The notes under the pieces are model-generated. The model had not been told where the DNA came from, made no database searches, and saw nothing but the letters and a program-made list of their open reading frames with translations. A stretch of 64,000 nt of DNA from Apostichopus japonicus. Its lineage: Eukaryota > Echinodermata > Holothuroidea > Aspidochirotida > Stichopodidae. The DNA is taken from positions 2,206,501-2,270,500 of the forward strand of contig NC_092561.1 in the NCBI RefSeq assembly GCF_037975245.1, read 5' to 3'. The translations under genes were made by a program, and so were the position numbers. Positions 45,901-56,565 of the stretch are shown here, piece by piece. How positions within the stretch are numbered: the stretch's first letter is position 1; every line of letters starts with the position of its first letter.

Positions 45901-46265
45901 TACAATCCAATGCCAAAAGCAACGTTTCAGTTTGTCAAAAAGTAAAATTTTACTTGATTTAGCTTCTACAATCTGGACTGATAACAATCAAAGGAATTTT
46001 TTGCCTAAAGTCATCTCTGAGGGATTTTTATCAGATGAAACAATTCCCAAAGTCGATACTTGGTTGTTAAATGTTAATCTTGTTTGGATATTTTGTGGTT
46101 ACATAAATAATTGTAAAATGAAAAAGAAAAGACAAAACCCTTGTAAAACATTTGCTATAATTTGTTCTCCACAGGTTTCTGTCCTTACACTGTTACCTGT
46201 ACCCAGATGCTGATATTTGCCACCGACAGCATGCTGTGAAGTTCGTGAACAATCATTCCAGATAA
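15917..46265 (+). CDS. fng: Fringe O-fucosylpeptide beta-1,3-N-acetylglucosaminyltransferase, ten exons
   Basis: Golgi enzyme that adds GlcNAc to O-fucose on Notch EGF repeats and so tunes ligand choice. Coding exons: 15917-16573, 17214-17262, 22855-22897, 23463-23522, 38778-38925, 41141-41226, 42184-42254, 43289-43383, 45128-45216, 46175-46265. All introns are GT-AG and every phase agrees, giving 462 aa. It is a type II membrane protein: short basic N-terminus, membrane anchor about residues 7-26, then a long Lys/Glu/Asn-rich stem to about 184. The catalytic domain opens with [20 protein letters not shown] (185-204). The metal-binding DDD is 276-278 in [30 protein letters not shown] starts at 324 and RLPDD ends at 364; both are Fringe family signatures. 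It is longer than Drosophila Fringe (about 412 aa), mainly in the stem. Which vertebrate paralogue it is closest to cannot be judged here. Confidence 0.96.
16574..17213 (+). other. Fringe intron 1
   Basis: GT-AG phase-0 intron. AT-rich unique sequence with no repeat or exon that I can support. Confidence 0.9.
17263..22854 (+). other. Fringe intron 2
   Basis: 5.6-kb phase-1 intron. It contains many TACTGTA/TACAGTA words (18.3-19.5 kb), a G-rich stretch near 20455-20520, the large 18-base minisatellite at 20837-21710, and C- and G-runs near 22279 and 22437. No exon is visible. Confidence 0.85.
20837..21710. repeat. 18-base minisatellite, about 48 units
   Basis: Tandem 18-base units close to CACCTGGGTCAGGATCGT, with alternating GGGACAGG and GGGTCAGG variants and a less common TCGTCTGGG variant. 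Larger blocks of several units are themselves duplicated. Because 18 is a multiple of three and the unit lacks stop words in most frames, five of the six frames stay open for roughly 275-345 codons. These encode Pro-Gly-Ser, Leu-Gly-Gln-Asp, Trp-Val-Arg, Asp-Pro or Thr-Ile-Leu-Gln-rich repeats. The array lies wholly inside Fringe intron 2. Confidence 0.95.
22898..23462 (+). other. Fringe intron 3
   Basis: GT-AG phase-2 intron, AT-rich, with no repeat or exon that I can support. Confidence 0.9.
24127..24428. repeat. 20-base minisatellite, about 15 units
   Basis: Tandem units near CAGTCTTTCAGGAATCTAAG with single-base variants, including two shortened units reading CTGCTTTCAGGAATCTAAG. The unit contains TTTCAG, so the array carries a series of polypyrimidine-AG-like words inside Fringe intron 4. 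Confidence 0.95.
25571..25642. repeat. Two tandem 36-base units
   Basis: Two adjacent near-identical units that each begin CCAGGCATAGTTCTATCAGA and end CCCCAAGT. They lie just downstream of a G-rich tract at 25464-25510. Confidence 0.9.
26300..26548. repeat. 29-base C-rich minisatellite, about 8 units
   Basis: Tandem units built around CCCCTAATCCCTCACACCC followed by TTCCATGATG or TTCCATGAGG. The plus strand is C-rich, so the complementary strand is G-rich. Confidence 0.93.
29806..29865. repeat. 17-base tandem repeat, four units
   Basis: Four units close to CTTGAAACAAAAGGG and its GAAACAGAAGGG variant in Fringe intron 4. Confidence 0.85.
33045..34280. mobile_element. Composite hAT-like element, copy 2, with 8-bp TSD
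   Basis: A 1236-base element in Fringe intron 4. The left end is CATGGGCGGCGATC; the right end, read as its reverse complement, is CAGGGGCGGCGATC. Thirteen of 14 positions match. CAGAGATG precedes it (33037-33044) and follows it (34281-34288) exactly, the 8-bp target duplication expected for hAT. The roughly 110-base module seen in copy 1 occurs twice here (about 33230-33340 and 34120-34230). A second terminus-like stretch lies near 33590-33660. The element therefore looks nested or tandemly duplicated. No intact transposase is visible. Confidence 0.87.
34852..34928 (-). mobile_element. Retroelement-terminus fragment with hammerhead-like core
   Basis: On the minus strand the stretch reads CTGAAGA, then a hairpin GATCC-TGCTA-GGATC, then GAAACGTC. 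The order CUGANGA, stem, GAAA, GUC is that of a hammerhead ribozyme core, as reported in the terminal repeats of Penelope-like elements. One extra A precedes the stem and no clear stem III is visible, so activity is doubtful. A diverged copy lies at 41630-41695 on the plus strand. The family assignment is inference. Confidence 0.45.
35729..35955. repeat. Two roughly 110-base tandem units
   Basis: Two adjacent imperfect copies. Each contains CATTTTGTA(A/C)CCATTTAGAG and ends with TACTCATACTAAGG plus an AAATTATATACTT stretch. Further TACTCATACTAA words follow near 36075. The same short words occur in the tract that surrounds SINE copy 1. Confidence 0.8.
36303..36372 (+). mobile_element. 5'-truncated SINE, copy 3
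   Basis: Shares with copies 1 and 2 the 3' body GCGAGTTCCTGCTTGCAGG and the ACATACATAC tail, but the tRNA-like half is missing. 5' truncation fits incomplete target-primed reverse transcription. Confidence 0.75.
36978..37090. repeat. (TATG)n microsatellite
   Basis: Interrupted tetranucleotide TATG/CATG repeat in Fringe intron 4. Confidence 0.9.
38938..39401. repeat. G-rich GGTGTTGTGGAAGGG minisatellite
   Basis: About 30 imperfect units of around 15 bases (GGTGTTGTGGAAGGG and variants), starting roughly a dozen bases after the 5' splice site of Fringe exon 5. The plus (sense) strand has GGG or longer in nearly every unit. Open frames through it are repeat artefacts. Confidence 0.93.
40390..40610. 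repeat. CTGACTGA / CACTGATTCACAGG repeat
   Basis: Tetranucleotide CTGA runs alternating with a longer word, TCACTGATTCACAGGCTGA, repeated several times. It lies directly upstream of SINE copy 2. Confidence 0.88.
40633..40877 (+). mobile_element. tRNA-derived SINE, copy 2
   Basis: Near full-length match to copy 1 at 7951-8186. The A-box-like TGTAGCTCAGAGGTTAACGC is well kept. The B-box region reads CAGTATGAGTCATTCC and is more decayed. The shared body and ACATACATACAT tail follow. It lies in Fringe intron 5 in the sense orientation. Confidence 0.87.
41227..42183 (+). other. Fringe intron 6
   Basis: Phase-2 intron. It contains the diverged hammerhead-like fragment at 41630-41695 and is otherwise unremarkable AT-rich sequence. 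Confidence 0.88.
41630..41695 (+). mobile_element. Diverged copy of the hammerhead-like fragment
   Basis: Plus-strand counterpart of the minus-strand fragment at 34852-34928. It keeps the order CTCAAGAGAACG, a weak hairpin, ATCGAAACCTCAGGCC, and then a shared stretch like ACTTTTACACATTTACC. The CUGANGA core is mutated here. Confidence 0.4.
42255..43288 (+). other. Fringe intron 7
   Basis: Phase-1 intron, with a G-rich stretch near 42440-42475 and no other feature I recognise. Confidence 0.88.
43384..45127 (+). other. Fringe intron 8
   Basis: Phase-0 intron with G-runs near 43770 and 44390. No exon or mobile element that I can support. Confidence 0.85.
45311..45630. mobile_element. Fold-back (long-TIR) element
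   Basis: A 320-base palindromic element in Fringe intron 9. The left arm (45311-45391) starts ATTTACTTCG and includes CCTCACAACCTTAG. The right arm (45556-45630) is its reverse complement with few mismatches and one 7-base gap. The arms of about 75-80 bases flank about 165 bases of unrelated DNA without a coding frame. No target duplication is clear, so the superfamily is unassigned. Confidence 0.85.
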
Positions 46266-47563
46266 ATTTACTCCTTGATATAGGTTATTGGTGCCACAGC
46301 AACCAAATTTATGAAGCCCTAATGGGCCTGGGGAGGAGGGAGGGGGGGGGTGAAGAGAGGTGAGGGGAATGTTGATATCAGGAGGGAAGTGCGACAGGAA
46401 CGTGCTTGAATTCTTTCAATATTAAACTACCTTTCATTGTGAAAGTGAGAGTCGTAATTTTATATATATATTTTTTATCATATCTAAGTGCAGACTGTAT
46501 CGTGGAAGAAGCTGATATGACACTTTCTAAATTCAGCTTTATTTTTGTGAGCAAGCTGTCGACACAGGACACCAGGGACAGGCCAGGCACAACGCAAATC
46601 AATTACTTTCCATTTACGACAGATGATCGCAGATGAACGTCTTCCATATATTTGTCACTGTGGTCAAGTTCAGAAGAGTACCCGTGGTCCATGGATGTTG
46701 TCATGGTGATTATCGCCCACCAAGTTTTCCCACCGAATTGATGTTTTGTCACCCTCTTTCTGATATGGACCACTCTCTAAAAGTTGCCATTTTAACTTTT
46801 TCTTGTAATATATGTAATTAAGGAATTGTTACGTAACAACGTTTAAACCACAATTTGTAAGTGTATTAGTGGTAAACTGATTTTTCAGATATTTTCTTTA
46901 TGTCAAGGTTTTACGTAAAGTAAATCTTCTAGCCGATTAGGTTTTATATTAAATTGTGTTTGTACTTTTGATAGTGGGTCTTCGGAATTTAATATTAACA
47001 GGTAAAGTTGGATGAATGGTCTGATTCGACTTTATTTGTATCTTTTTCTAAAAACGTTACCTTGATTTCATCAGTAAAAACTCCATTTGTATAACCTTTT
47101 GTTATATATTTATTTGAAAGGTGATTTTTTTCTCACATATTAGAGGTTTAAACATTTCATAAATACCATCAGAAAACACTGTAATTATTGTAGTGCTAGT
47201 GCGCTCTACAAAATTGGCATTACTTGCCAAGTGAACGCTACCTACATGACTGGACGTTGAAACTTAAAAGTTTCATATCGTCTCTGTACATTTGTAGTTT
47301 CAAAGGCTAGCTGCTAAGGCAAGTTATTCTGAGCCTGTCATGGCGCTCACAAGCGCCCTCCCTTAAAGGGAAGTGGAGCATAATTGCTTTACAAAGTTGC
47401 TAAAAACAATTCTGAATCTTTAGCTCAAAAATATCATCCTCAGTGTTTTTAAATTTGGTGCATTTTTTTTTCATAAGTACATCTGACAACAGCCGAGTGA
47501 ATGATGTCATCAGGACCATTGAACTGATAATATCCATAAACAAGTAGCTGTTTGCATCTCATT

Positions 47564-47569
47564 AATAAA
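47564..47569 (+). other. Candidate Fringe polyadenylation signal
   Basis: First clear AATAAA after the Fringe stop codon, about 1.3 kb downstream. Variant signals upstream could be used instead. Confidence 0.3.
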
Positions 47570-48284
47570 ATTGTGCATACCATGGTTTGCATATCTTGCA
47601 GATTAAAGACAAGTTTAAGTAGTGTTATGATTGAAAAGTAAGGAACTAACCTATAATATTCCGTAGAGGTCTGTTTTACCACTAATACAACTAAAGCTGA
47701 ACATGCCTTTTGTTGTTATGTACTTGAATGATATGGGAAATGTATTATGAGCACAGCTTAAAACTCGAGAGCACAAAGAGGTTTTTTTTGAAACCTTTGA
47801 GAATTTTTTTATTTACCGTTGAGCATTCCTTTTTCCGGCATAAAAAGATATAAATGAAGATGAGTAGTAGTTTATTTCATTTCAAAACAACACCTTGAAA
47901 ACTTAAAAAATCTTTGAATAGATAAACTAAGAGATTGTTGTTGTATTTTGTCTAATCATGTTAACGAATTATCTGCTATTAATTGATTAGAAATTAAATG
48001 GAAGAAATTAAAAGGAGAAATTAATTGTGTCATTCTGACAGACAGGCAATCTAAATTATTGAAATTAGTGTGAGGTCAGAGGTCAATATCTTCAAGTAGT
48101 TATTAAGGGTAATATTTCTCTGTGATCAATGTGAATGTTAATGTTGTCTGTTGTCATGGAAACATGACCGTATTTCATGAATCATATGGAACTTCTGATG
48201 CATTAGTGTGTGAAAAGAAATCGTTTTAATGCATGAATGTTATCGTACAAATAGTTTTGAATCATACATCATGTCTTTTATGTA

Positions 48285-49035
48285 ACATAATACAGTGTTG
48301 GTATCATACTCGATGTGTTAAACATAACCTGACACAGTTGATATTACACGTGATGTGTTAAAAATAACCAAGTACAATGTTGGTATTACACATGTGTTTA
48401 AGTGTATAACATAAAACAGTGTTGGAATCATACTTGATGTGTTAAATTTAACCTGACACTGTTGATATTACATGTGATGTGTTAAAAATAACCAAGCCAC
48501 AATGTTGATATTACACATGTGTTTAAGTGTAACATAATACAGTGTTGATATCATACTCGATGTGTTGATATTATACATGATGTGTTAAACATAACCAAGT
48601 ACAATGTTGATATTACACATGTGTTTAAGTGTAACATAATACAGTGTTAATATCATACTCGATGTGTTGATATTATACGTGATGTGTTAAACATAACCAA
48701 GTACAATGTTGATATTACTCATGTGTTAAGTGTAACATAATACAGTGTTGATATCATACTCGATGTGTTGATATTATATGTGATGTGTTAAACATAACCA
48801 AGTACAATGTTGATATTACTCATGTGTTAAGTGTAACATACAGTGTTGATATCATACTCGATGTGTTGATATTATATGTGATGTGTTAAATATAACCAAG
48901 TACAATGTTGATATTACTCATGTGTTAAAGTGTAATATAATACAGTGTTGGTATCATACTTGACGTGTTAAACATAACCTGACACTGTTCATATTACATG
49001 TGATGTGTTAAACATAACCAAGTACAATATTGGTA
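48285..49035. repeat. 102-base tandem repeat, about 7 units
   Basis: Tandem units of about 102 bases. Each carries ACAGTGTTGATATCATACTC, ATGATGTGTTAAACATAACC and AAGTACAATGTTGATATTAC in order. Units contain sub-repeats of TGTTGATATTA and TGTGTTAA, so the array looks hierarchical. Increasingly decayed copies continue to about 49400. Confidence 0.9.
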
Positions 49036-50929
49036 TTATACTGCACTGGAATTCAATGTAACTATAACCTTCTATGGTATTGATGTTGTATGTGATGGGT
49101 TAAAATTAACCTCATGCAGTGTTGGTATACATAATATTACCTAGCACACAATATTGGTAATTCGGTATAGTACAGCAGTTTAAATATAACCTAACACAGT
49201 GTATATATTATTAAATGATGTGTTAACTGTGACCTAACACAATACAGATTACACATATGAAGGGTTTTAACAGCTAATACCAAACAATGTATTAATACCA
49301 TACATGTGCTAGATGTGTTACCTAAATACAGTGTGTACTGCATATGTTACATAGACACATTATTGAAATCATGCATATGAATGTACAGTCAACCAATGAC
49401 ACCATGATTTAAAACAAAGCCACACATTAACTCCATTGAGTGTAGTGCTTTGACCATTCCTGCAAAATTTCATTTAAAGAAGGTGGCACAGACATGATTT
49501 GCTTCCATTCACTTCATGTTGATTGGTAGTGACTAATGGTGTCAATCAATGTTTACAAATTAGTTGTTTGCATTTTGTCAAAAGTTATCAGCAACATTTC
49601 TACAGACATAAAAATAAAATGTCTTTGTCAGAACTTTGCATTCAAGTTTAACTCCATTTTCTCTTTGTACTCAAAAGTGGAAAGGAGTTTTTAAAGAGTC
49701 TTAAATGAAAATGCAATTAAGATAAAGCTAAGAAATGACTACAATCTTGTGTTCATGTATGTTTTTCATCTTCCTTGCTGCTTATGTGTATATTATATAT
49801 TTGGTTGATGTTGTCATATGTGTGAACCGATGTTATGTTTATATTCTTTGAAGTTTTAGTTCAAAAGCTATATTATTTTGTTCATATTCTGCCTATTGAA
49901 AGAACACAATTTATTGGTCAGTTTGTCAGTATGTGTGTCATCAGTCTATATGTCAGGGTTTTGGAGATAATTAAATCATTTGTTAAGTTTAATTAATAAA
50001 ATTTTAGCAAGACAGGATCATCATAAACAAAGAAAGTGGAATAAAATGTTAAAATCTGTATATTTTAATTTTAAAAAGACAAAAAAAAAGGTAATAACAA
50101 AGAGATATTTTGTAAGGAAAGGGGCATGAACTCACGTAGGAAGCAAATACAGACAGTTTGTGACCTATGTGTTTGACAATATGATTGATTAATTAATTCA
50201 TTAATTCATTGTATCAATGGAAAGAGTTGATGAAGTTGTACAAGCTTGCCTTATAAATTTTTGATGGAATATCATGTATTTACTATTTACTGAACAAAAG
50301 TTATTATAATATCGATGAAATAAGAAAGAAAGATAAAAAAGAACAGGACAGAGAATTTAAGTCCCAAGAGAGTCTCAGTGATTTCTGTAGACATAGACAA
50401 CATTGTGTATGATACATCAGTCTCCAAATGTTTCTAATACCACAACACATGTGACCGTGATAAAGAAGTCAATAATGATAATAGATATTGTTCTCAATAT
50501 TGAACTGAACATTTAGTAGCAATCAAAAGTTCTGAATTTTAATTGAAACATATGTTTTGTACCAAATTGTACAAATCTGCTCCAAAGAGTTGTATTGAAG
50601 TGATGGACGTCTTCATCTGAACAGATATTTGTTAAACCGAAGTATTTCTTTTTAATAAAACTAAATAGATTAAATCCTAACGAGAGGGAAAGGATTAAAA
50701 TGTTTTAACACAAAATAAAATAAAAGAAAAGAAAAAAGATTACTTCATGGCACTCTATGAAACCAAACCCACAATATCACTTTTGTTAACATATTGAAGC
50801 ACAGAGTTTATGGAGCAACTTAAAAACTACCGTAGAGTTGTTACAAGGCAATGGTAGACCAAAGGTTCATTTTCATAGATTTATTGAAGTGCATAATTTA
50901 GAACAGCATAGAGAGCAGGGACAGAGGAA

Positions 50930-51550
50930 CAAGAATGGTCAAAGAATATGATAAATATGTTGATAACATTCAAGAATGGTCAAAGAACATGATTAATGTG
51001 TTGATAACATTTTAAAATGGTAAAAAACATGATTAATATGTTGATAACATTCAAGAATGGTCAAAGAACATGATAAGTATGTTGATATACATTCAAGAAT
51101 GGTCAAAGAACATGATAAATATGTTGATAACATTCAAGAATGGTCAGAGAACATGATTAATATGTTGATAACATTCAAGAACGGTCAAAGATCATGATTA
51201 ATATGTTGATAACATTCAAGAATGGTCAAAGAAAATGATAAATATGTTGATAACATTCAAGAATGGTCAAAGAACATGATTAATATGTTGATAACATTCA
51301 AGAATGGTCAAGGAACATGATAAACATGTTGATAACATTCAAGAATGGTCAAAGAACATGATAAATGTGTTGATAACATTCAAGAATGGTCAGAGAACAT
51401 GATAAGTATGTTGATATACATTCAAGAATGGTCAAAGAACATGATTAATATGTTGATAACATTCAAGAATGGTCAAAGAACATGATTAATATGTTGATAA
51501 CATTCAAGAATGGTCAAAGAACATGATATATTTGTTGATAACATTTTATT
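50930..51550. repeat. 41-base minisatellite, about 15 units
   Basis: Tandem units with AAGAATGGTCAAAGAACATG followed by ATTAATATGTTGATAACATTC. Variants include ATGATAAATATG and a one-base-longer GATATACATTC form. AT-rich and stop-rich, with no coding value. Confidence 0.95.
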
Positions 51551-52284
51551 GTAGGGCAGCGTAGACCACTGTAGGATGATGGGGTCAAGATGTCGTATCA
51601 TTTGTCACAAAGTTGTGGCAAGTGATATAGATAACTAGAGTGGTTTGTAGATTTTCATTTAGTTAGAATAGATATCAGGGAACTAGTGTGTGTGTGATAA
51701 GTTACAGAATCTTCCTTTTCAGGATTATCTGTTACAGAAATGTCGGTCATATTTATCAGGGAAAGGGACGTAATTTGGTATTACAACTTCTTGTACCTTA
51801 TTGATCGGAAGTCATGTAGGTAGTGTTTTTGTTTATTCCTTGAACCCATCAAAAACAACATTTTTGGACATTTTTGAAATGTGAGTGCAAAGTTGGGTTT
51901 AATTCATCATAATAAAGAGAAAACATTAAAATAGGAAATGGCGTAAAACAAAATAACCTAGTGTTGTTTCTGATATTCTGTTATGGAATCTTGATTTGAG
52001 AGAACAAGAAAGTTACGATGTATGGTAAAATTTCATTTTTAGAAGGAGAGGTGTACACTGTACAGTACAAATACAATGGAGATTGAAGAACCAAACATGC
52101 ATTTGATTACAACTGTAGTTTTAAGTTAAAATAGAGAATTTTTTTTTCAGAACGCATTAAACCTCATCTAGTTGGATGAAAGTCGTTGAGTTGTTTTGTA
52201 GGAAATGCAAGCCAGTTGAGTATTAGACTTTTTACCCAGAGATATTTTCTTGACTTGAAAACTGCAACAACTGAGGTTACTATG

Positions 52285-52471
52285 GTGGCTTAAAAGGGAC
52301 ATAGGAAATAAAATAAAATTGAAATAAAAGTCAAAATTGTCAGATAAAAAGTCAAAAAATTGAAAAAAAAAGTCCAAAATTTGAGATAAAAAATTAAAAT
52401 TTTGAGATAAACAGTCACAATTTTGAGATTTGGGGACACTTTTTTATCTTGATATGTCCCTATTAAGCCAC
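52285..52471. mobile_element. Short MITE with internal AT-rich sub-repeats
   Basis: Ends are inverted repeats: GTGGCTTAAAAGGGACATA at the left, and at the right a sequence whose reverse complement is GTGGCTTAATAGGGACATA. The interior is a degenerate repeat of AAAGTCAAAATTTTGAGAT-like words. No target duplication is obvious and no coding capacity is present. Confidence 0.7.
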
Positions 52472-54409
52472 TGTACTCTACATACCAAAGTGCTTATGAT
52501 TAATTTGTAGTCCTTATGTTTCATATTGAAAAGAGTTCATTGCCAACAATTGTAGTGAAGTTTGATCAGTTGTTTCTGTCAACACTTTGTTATTTCCTTG
52601 GATTAATATGTAAGTTAGAAATTTCCCACAAGCACAAATCCAATTTTGCATGGTACATCACTGGGGATATAGGTGTTTATGTGTTTGGTATGTGTAAGAA
52701 CGTGTATTTAACTTTGGTTGTTGAATGTGATTTGCTCTTCATTCCATTTTAGTCTTCCATTTCATTTTTTGTTTCTTCAGGTAGAAGTTCAGTCTCAAGT
52801 TATCTAATGCCAAGAGTTAAATTGATAGATCGATGCAATAAACTTGCTTCCTCATTTTTAGTTGTTATTTTACTATTGTTAACAGGGTGTTTCTGTTGTT
52901 GTTAGAGGTGGAGCTTTCTTTGTCCAAGCAGAAGAATGTGTTTGATCATATTTAAACCATGAAAAGTATTTCAGAATTTTGGTTTCATAATGTCTAGTTA
53001 TTTATGTTCTTCCTTGTGCATGTTTTTGAACATTTTTGGATATGCAAGAGTGATTTGCTGCTAAGTGTTAAAGTGTAGTGTAACATTGGTGTTTGTTACA
53101 AGCAAAAGGTGGCATTAGTAAGTTTTGGTGTCATAAGTTTATGTTAATTCACTTCAGAGTATTGTTACAAGTAAAGGTAAACATTAGATGGTTTATTGTT
53201 TTAAGGAAAATGAAAACATCCATACTAGATTGTTATGGTCACGCGAGATATGTGACCAGCATAGGGAGACATCTGTTTCCTTTTATAATCCAAAATGTAA
53301 GGTTAACTTCAGCTTGGTTTCTCTACATTTGCTGTTACTTGTTGAAAAGTCGAGGTCACCTTACTCTCAAGGTGCCACTAAAAGTTAGCCTTTTCTTTCA
53401 TAAGAGGATTATTAGGTATTATGGGGTTTAGAATAGTCAAGCCCATTTCTAACAGATTGAAGTATAAGGCATTTTTGTAAATGCTGTTGTATACTTAACT
53501 GAGTTTATATTCTCCCACAGATATAATTGGTGCATATATTAGCTGTAGTAACTGGCTGCTGTGTGTATAACCCTTTGTTATGTTCATTTCTTCGTATTTT
53601 CAACTGTATTTTGTCTTTTTTTCTTAAGATATATTTTCATGGCTTATTAATCCTTGTATCTACAAAAGCCTTCATATGCCTAAACAAAGTAAAGTTTAAT
53701 TTATTTTGGGAGTAATAGTAGGGATCTCAAGGTGGGCAGCATTCACTTGAGTTTGAATCAGGAAAGATAACATTGTTAAGGAAGAAGGAAGGATGGAAGG
53801 AAGGAAAAGAAAAGAGTTATAGTAAACAAGTATCCTTGTTCTCATATTTAATTATTTTGTTTAGTTAACCTGTTGACAAAACGTGACATTTACATTTAAG
53901 AAGATAAACTATGCAACTTTTTTTCCTTTTATTACTTTTTGCTTTTCCTATAATAGTATTTTATATCATCATGTATACGTGTAATAAGACTGTAGAAGTA
54001 ATTAACATATACTAGTAGATATACTAACACATATCTTAAAGGAACGGTTTATAACCCACAAGATGTTTTAAAATTTTCACTCAGATATTATATTCGACAA
54101 TCAAGAAGAAGAAACATATTAATAATAATTATGATATTAAACATTAACAAAGCTGTATATTTATTTATTTATTTCAAGCATGAGCGTGATATCTTTTCTA
54201 CCTCGGGGACAAAAACTATTATCCTAACACACTGTAGCGTACGCAAACTGGAGCCTATACCGCAATTTTTGCAAAGTTCCGTGATTTTTTTTTACCCCAT
54301 GCGCATCCCAGTTATTTGTTTCTTTTTGAAATAGCGTCTGATGATAGTTATATGTGTTATGTATTTTGTATTTGTAGTGGTTTAACTACCTGACCTGCTT
54401 GTGAATCCT

Positions 54410-54596
54410 ACCATAGCAGTATGAATATCGTCTACAGTGATGTCGGACTTTCCAGCTGAGTCGCCAAAATCGAATTAAGATGGATGGTTCGAATCACCAC
54501 ATTCAAGAACAAAAATAATGAGAATGATTCCATCACTGATCCGTGCCATGGCGTTGCCGCTCAGCTCAGCCTTAAAATAAATAAATAAATAAATAG
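54410..54596 (+). mobile_element. Possible second SINE family
   Basis: Contains ATGGTTCGAATCACC, a good RNA polymerase III B-box match, and ends in an AAATAAATAAATAAATAAAT tail. The A box is not clear and I see no second copy in the window, so this is tentative. Confidence 0.4.
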
Positions 54597-55663
54597 GTAT
54601 TACGTGTAGTTATAACTAACAATATTCCCTCAATTTACAATTGAAAGGATTTAGTCCTGTTGTATTCCAATAATCAGCTATAACAAATGTCACTTATGTT
54701 TCAATAATAGCGGAACTGTCCAAATATTTGCGAGGGAAGAGGGCGCCCTGTTAGATAGGTCTTGTTTCTAGCAAAGTGATTGAATCATGCTGTTTTCTAA
54801 TTGGATCAGAGGTTTGGAATTTAAATAATTGGGGGTAAACTCTCTCCTCATCCCTTCCCAACTCTCCTTCCTTCGAAAAAAGTAATGCGTTAGCGTGGTT
54901 ATGTCAAAGTTTTTAGTAGCCCACGTGAGGTATCAGGGTATTTTTTCACTACAAAAGTGACCGTTGAGCAGTATACACGCGTCTTGCCTTTAATTAATTA
55001 AAGAATCAACAATTGTTAATAAATAGTTACCCAATTGCCAATTAGACCCTTACGTACACTCAACTAACTGTATTACGTAACTAATTGCAATTTTCTTTTT
55101 GAGTCGTGTATAAAAAAAATACCTTTCGATATGAAGACGTAAATGATGATGACACAGAAACGACTTTAAGCAAGCAAGTGAGGAATCTACACCGTTAATT
55201 ATGTCGTTAATTGAACACACACGAGATAAGTACATGAATTGTTACCTACATTCAATTCAATACCTAACGGGAGGAACTCGTATAAATAGTAACAGACTGG
55301 GGCAAATTTTCGTAATTAATATAGTTTCCTTGCTAAAGTTTTTGCACTGATTGTATCGATCGTTTGTGCTCCTAGTAGAGCTGTTTTCTTTGTTACTCTA
55401 TTGGAAAGTCATTAATTGGGTTTGGTGCGATACTGAATTTACCGACTCTTTTCTTCATCACAGTTTATTCTAACCCATAAAAGCTCTGCTATGTAAAACG
55501 GCTGCAACACCCTACGTTTACACATGCTTATACGAGATTGTACGTCTTTACGCGCGTATCATCCCCATTTTGGGGCACTAGAGCGAAATACACCTCGTAG
55601 ACACCGCGTAGAAAGTTGCCGACAGAAACGTATAACAAAGTATAACCGCGTATAATCGCGATA

Positions 55664-56376
55664 CAATTCGATATCATCATGTTACAATTTCATATGAACA
55701 TGTCGAAACAAAATACCAATATGTCATTACGTCTATCAACATGTCAAATTCAACATCAGCATTTCGAAAACTTGTAACAGCATGCCACTACTACACTGGT
55801 CATGTCAACATTGCTTGCTAAATACAATATTGACGTCATGCTATAATTTTGGCACATCGGCGCGCGCCATCGTTTCGTTAAATGCACAAAACTGTATATA
55901 TATGTCGAGATTTATATGAGAATGTCCAAAATTTGTGTCAGCATGTTGAGAGAAGGAAATAAAATATTCAAGCCACAGGGATCACGTTGATGCCTTAGTG
56001 CAATTTTTGGGCTCTTTGTCTATTTTCACATGATTAATTCCTGTGTGGGCAATTGGGCCTTTGAGGTTGCTGCATGGGCCCCGTTACAGTTAAAAAATGA
56101 AGTCGTTGGTATTTTTGGATACCGCAATGTCCAATAGGGCCAACACCTCTAGAAGAATTATCCTGCTTTTTGTTAACATAATCAAACCATGTGTGGGCCA
56201 TGGGCCCTTTGTGGCTGTTGCCTGGGGCCCGGTACAGATAAAAGTGGTAGATGGTATTTTTTGGTTTCTCCAATGTATAAAGGGTCCAATGCAACTACAG
56301 GAATTATCCTTGTGTCTTTGCACATATTTTGTTTCGACATGTTCATATGGAATTGTAACATGTTGATATCGAATTG
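55664..56376. mobile_element. Inverted-repeat element with duplicated interior
   Basis: Two 52-base arms (55664-55715 and 56325-56376) are reverse complements with about three mismatches. They share CATATGAACATGTCGAAACA. Between them are two tandem units of around 150 bases (near 56040-56185 and 56186-56330). Both contain GTGTGGGC, a GGGCCC-like word, a GTTACAG or GGTACAG word and GAATTATCCT. Open frames on both strands come from these units. The right arm ends about 190 bases upstream of the receptor start codon. Confidence 0.75.
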
Positions 56377-56565
56377 GACATTTCACTTTCTTTTTCGACA
56401 TTTATGGAACGTTTGGCTCTCCGTAGTATACGTCTACGCGGAGTTGTACGCGAGCGGTACTGTACTGGTAATGAAAAGAGAATAAAAAGAGAATCGAATG
56501 GTATTGAATGGTTGGTTTTGTAACGAACAATTTTGTCAGAAATATTTTCGTTGAAAGGAAAGATC

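Larger units (their letters stand above)
46266..56565. other. Intergenic region between Fringe and the receptor gene
   Basis: Ten kilobases without a recognisable exon on either strand. The left part should contain the Fringe 3' UTR, and the right end the receptor promoter and 5' UTR. It holds two minisatellites (48285-49035 and 50930-51550), a small inverted-repeat MITE (52285-52471), a SINE-like stretch (54410-54596) and an inverted-repeat element (55664-56376). Confidence 0.65.

Noticed and set aside
56034-56401. Overlapping open frames of 86-103 codons on both strands
   Set aside because: They lie within the tandem interior of the inverted-repeat element and mirror each other; no recognisable protein family.
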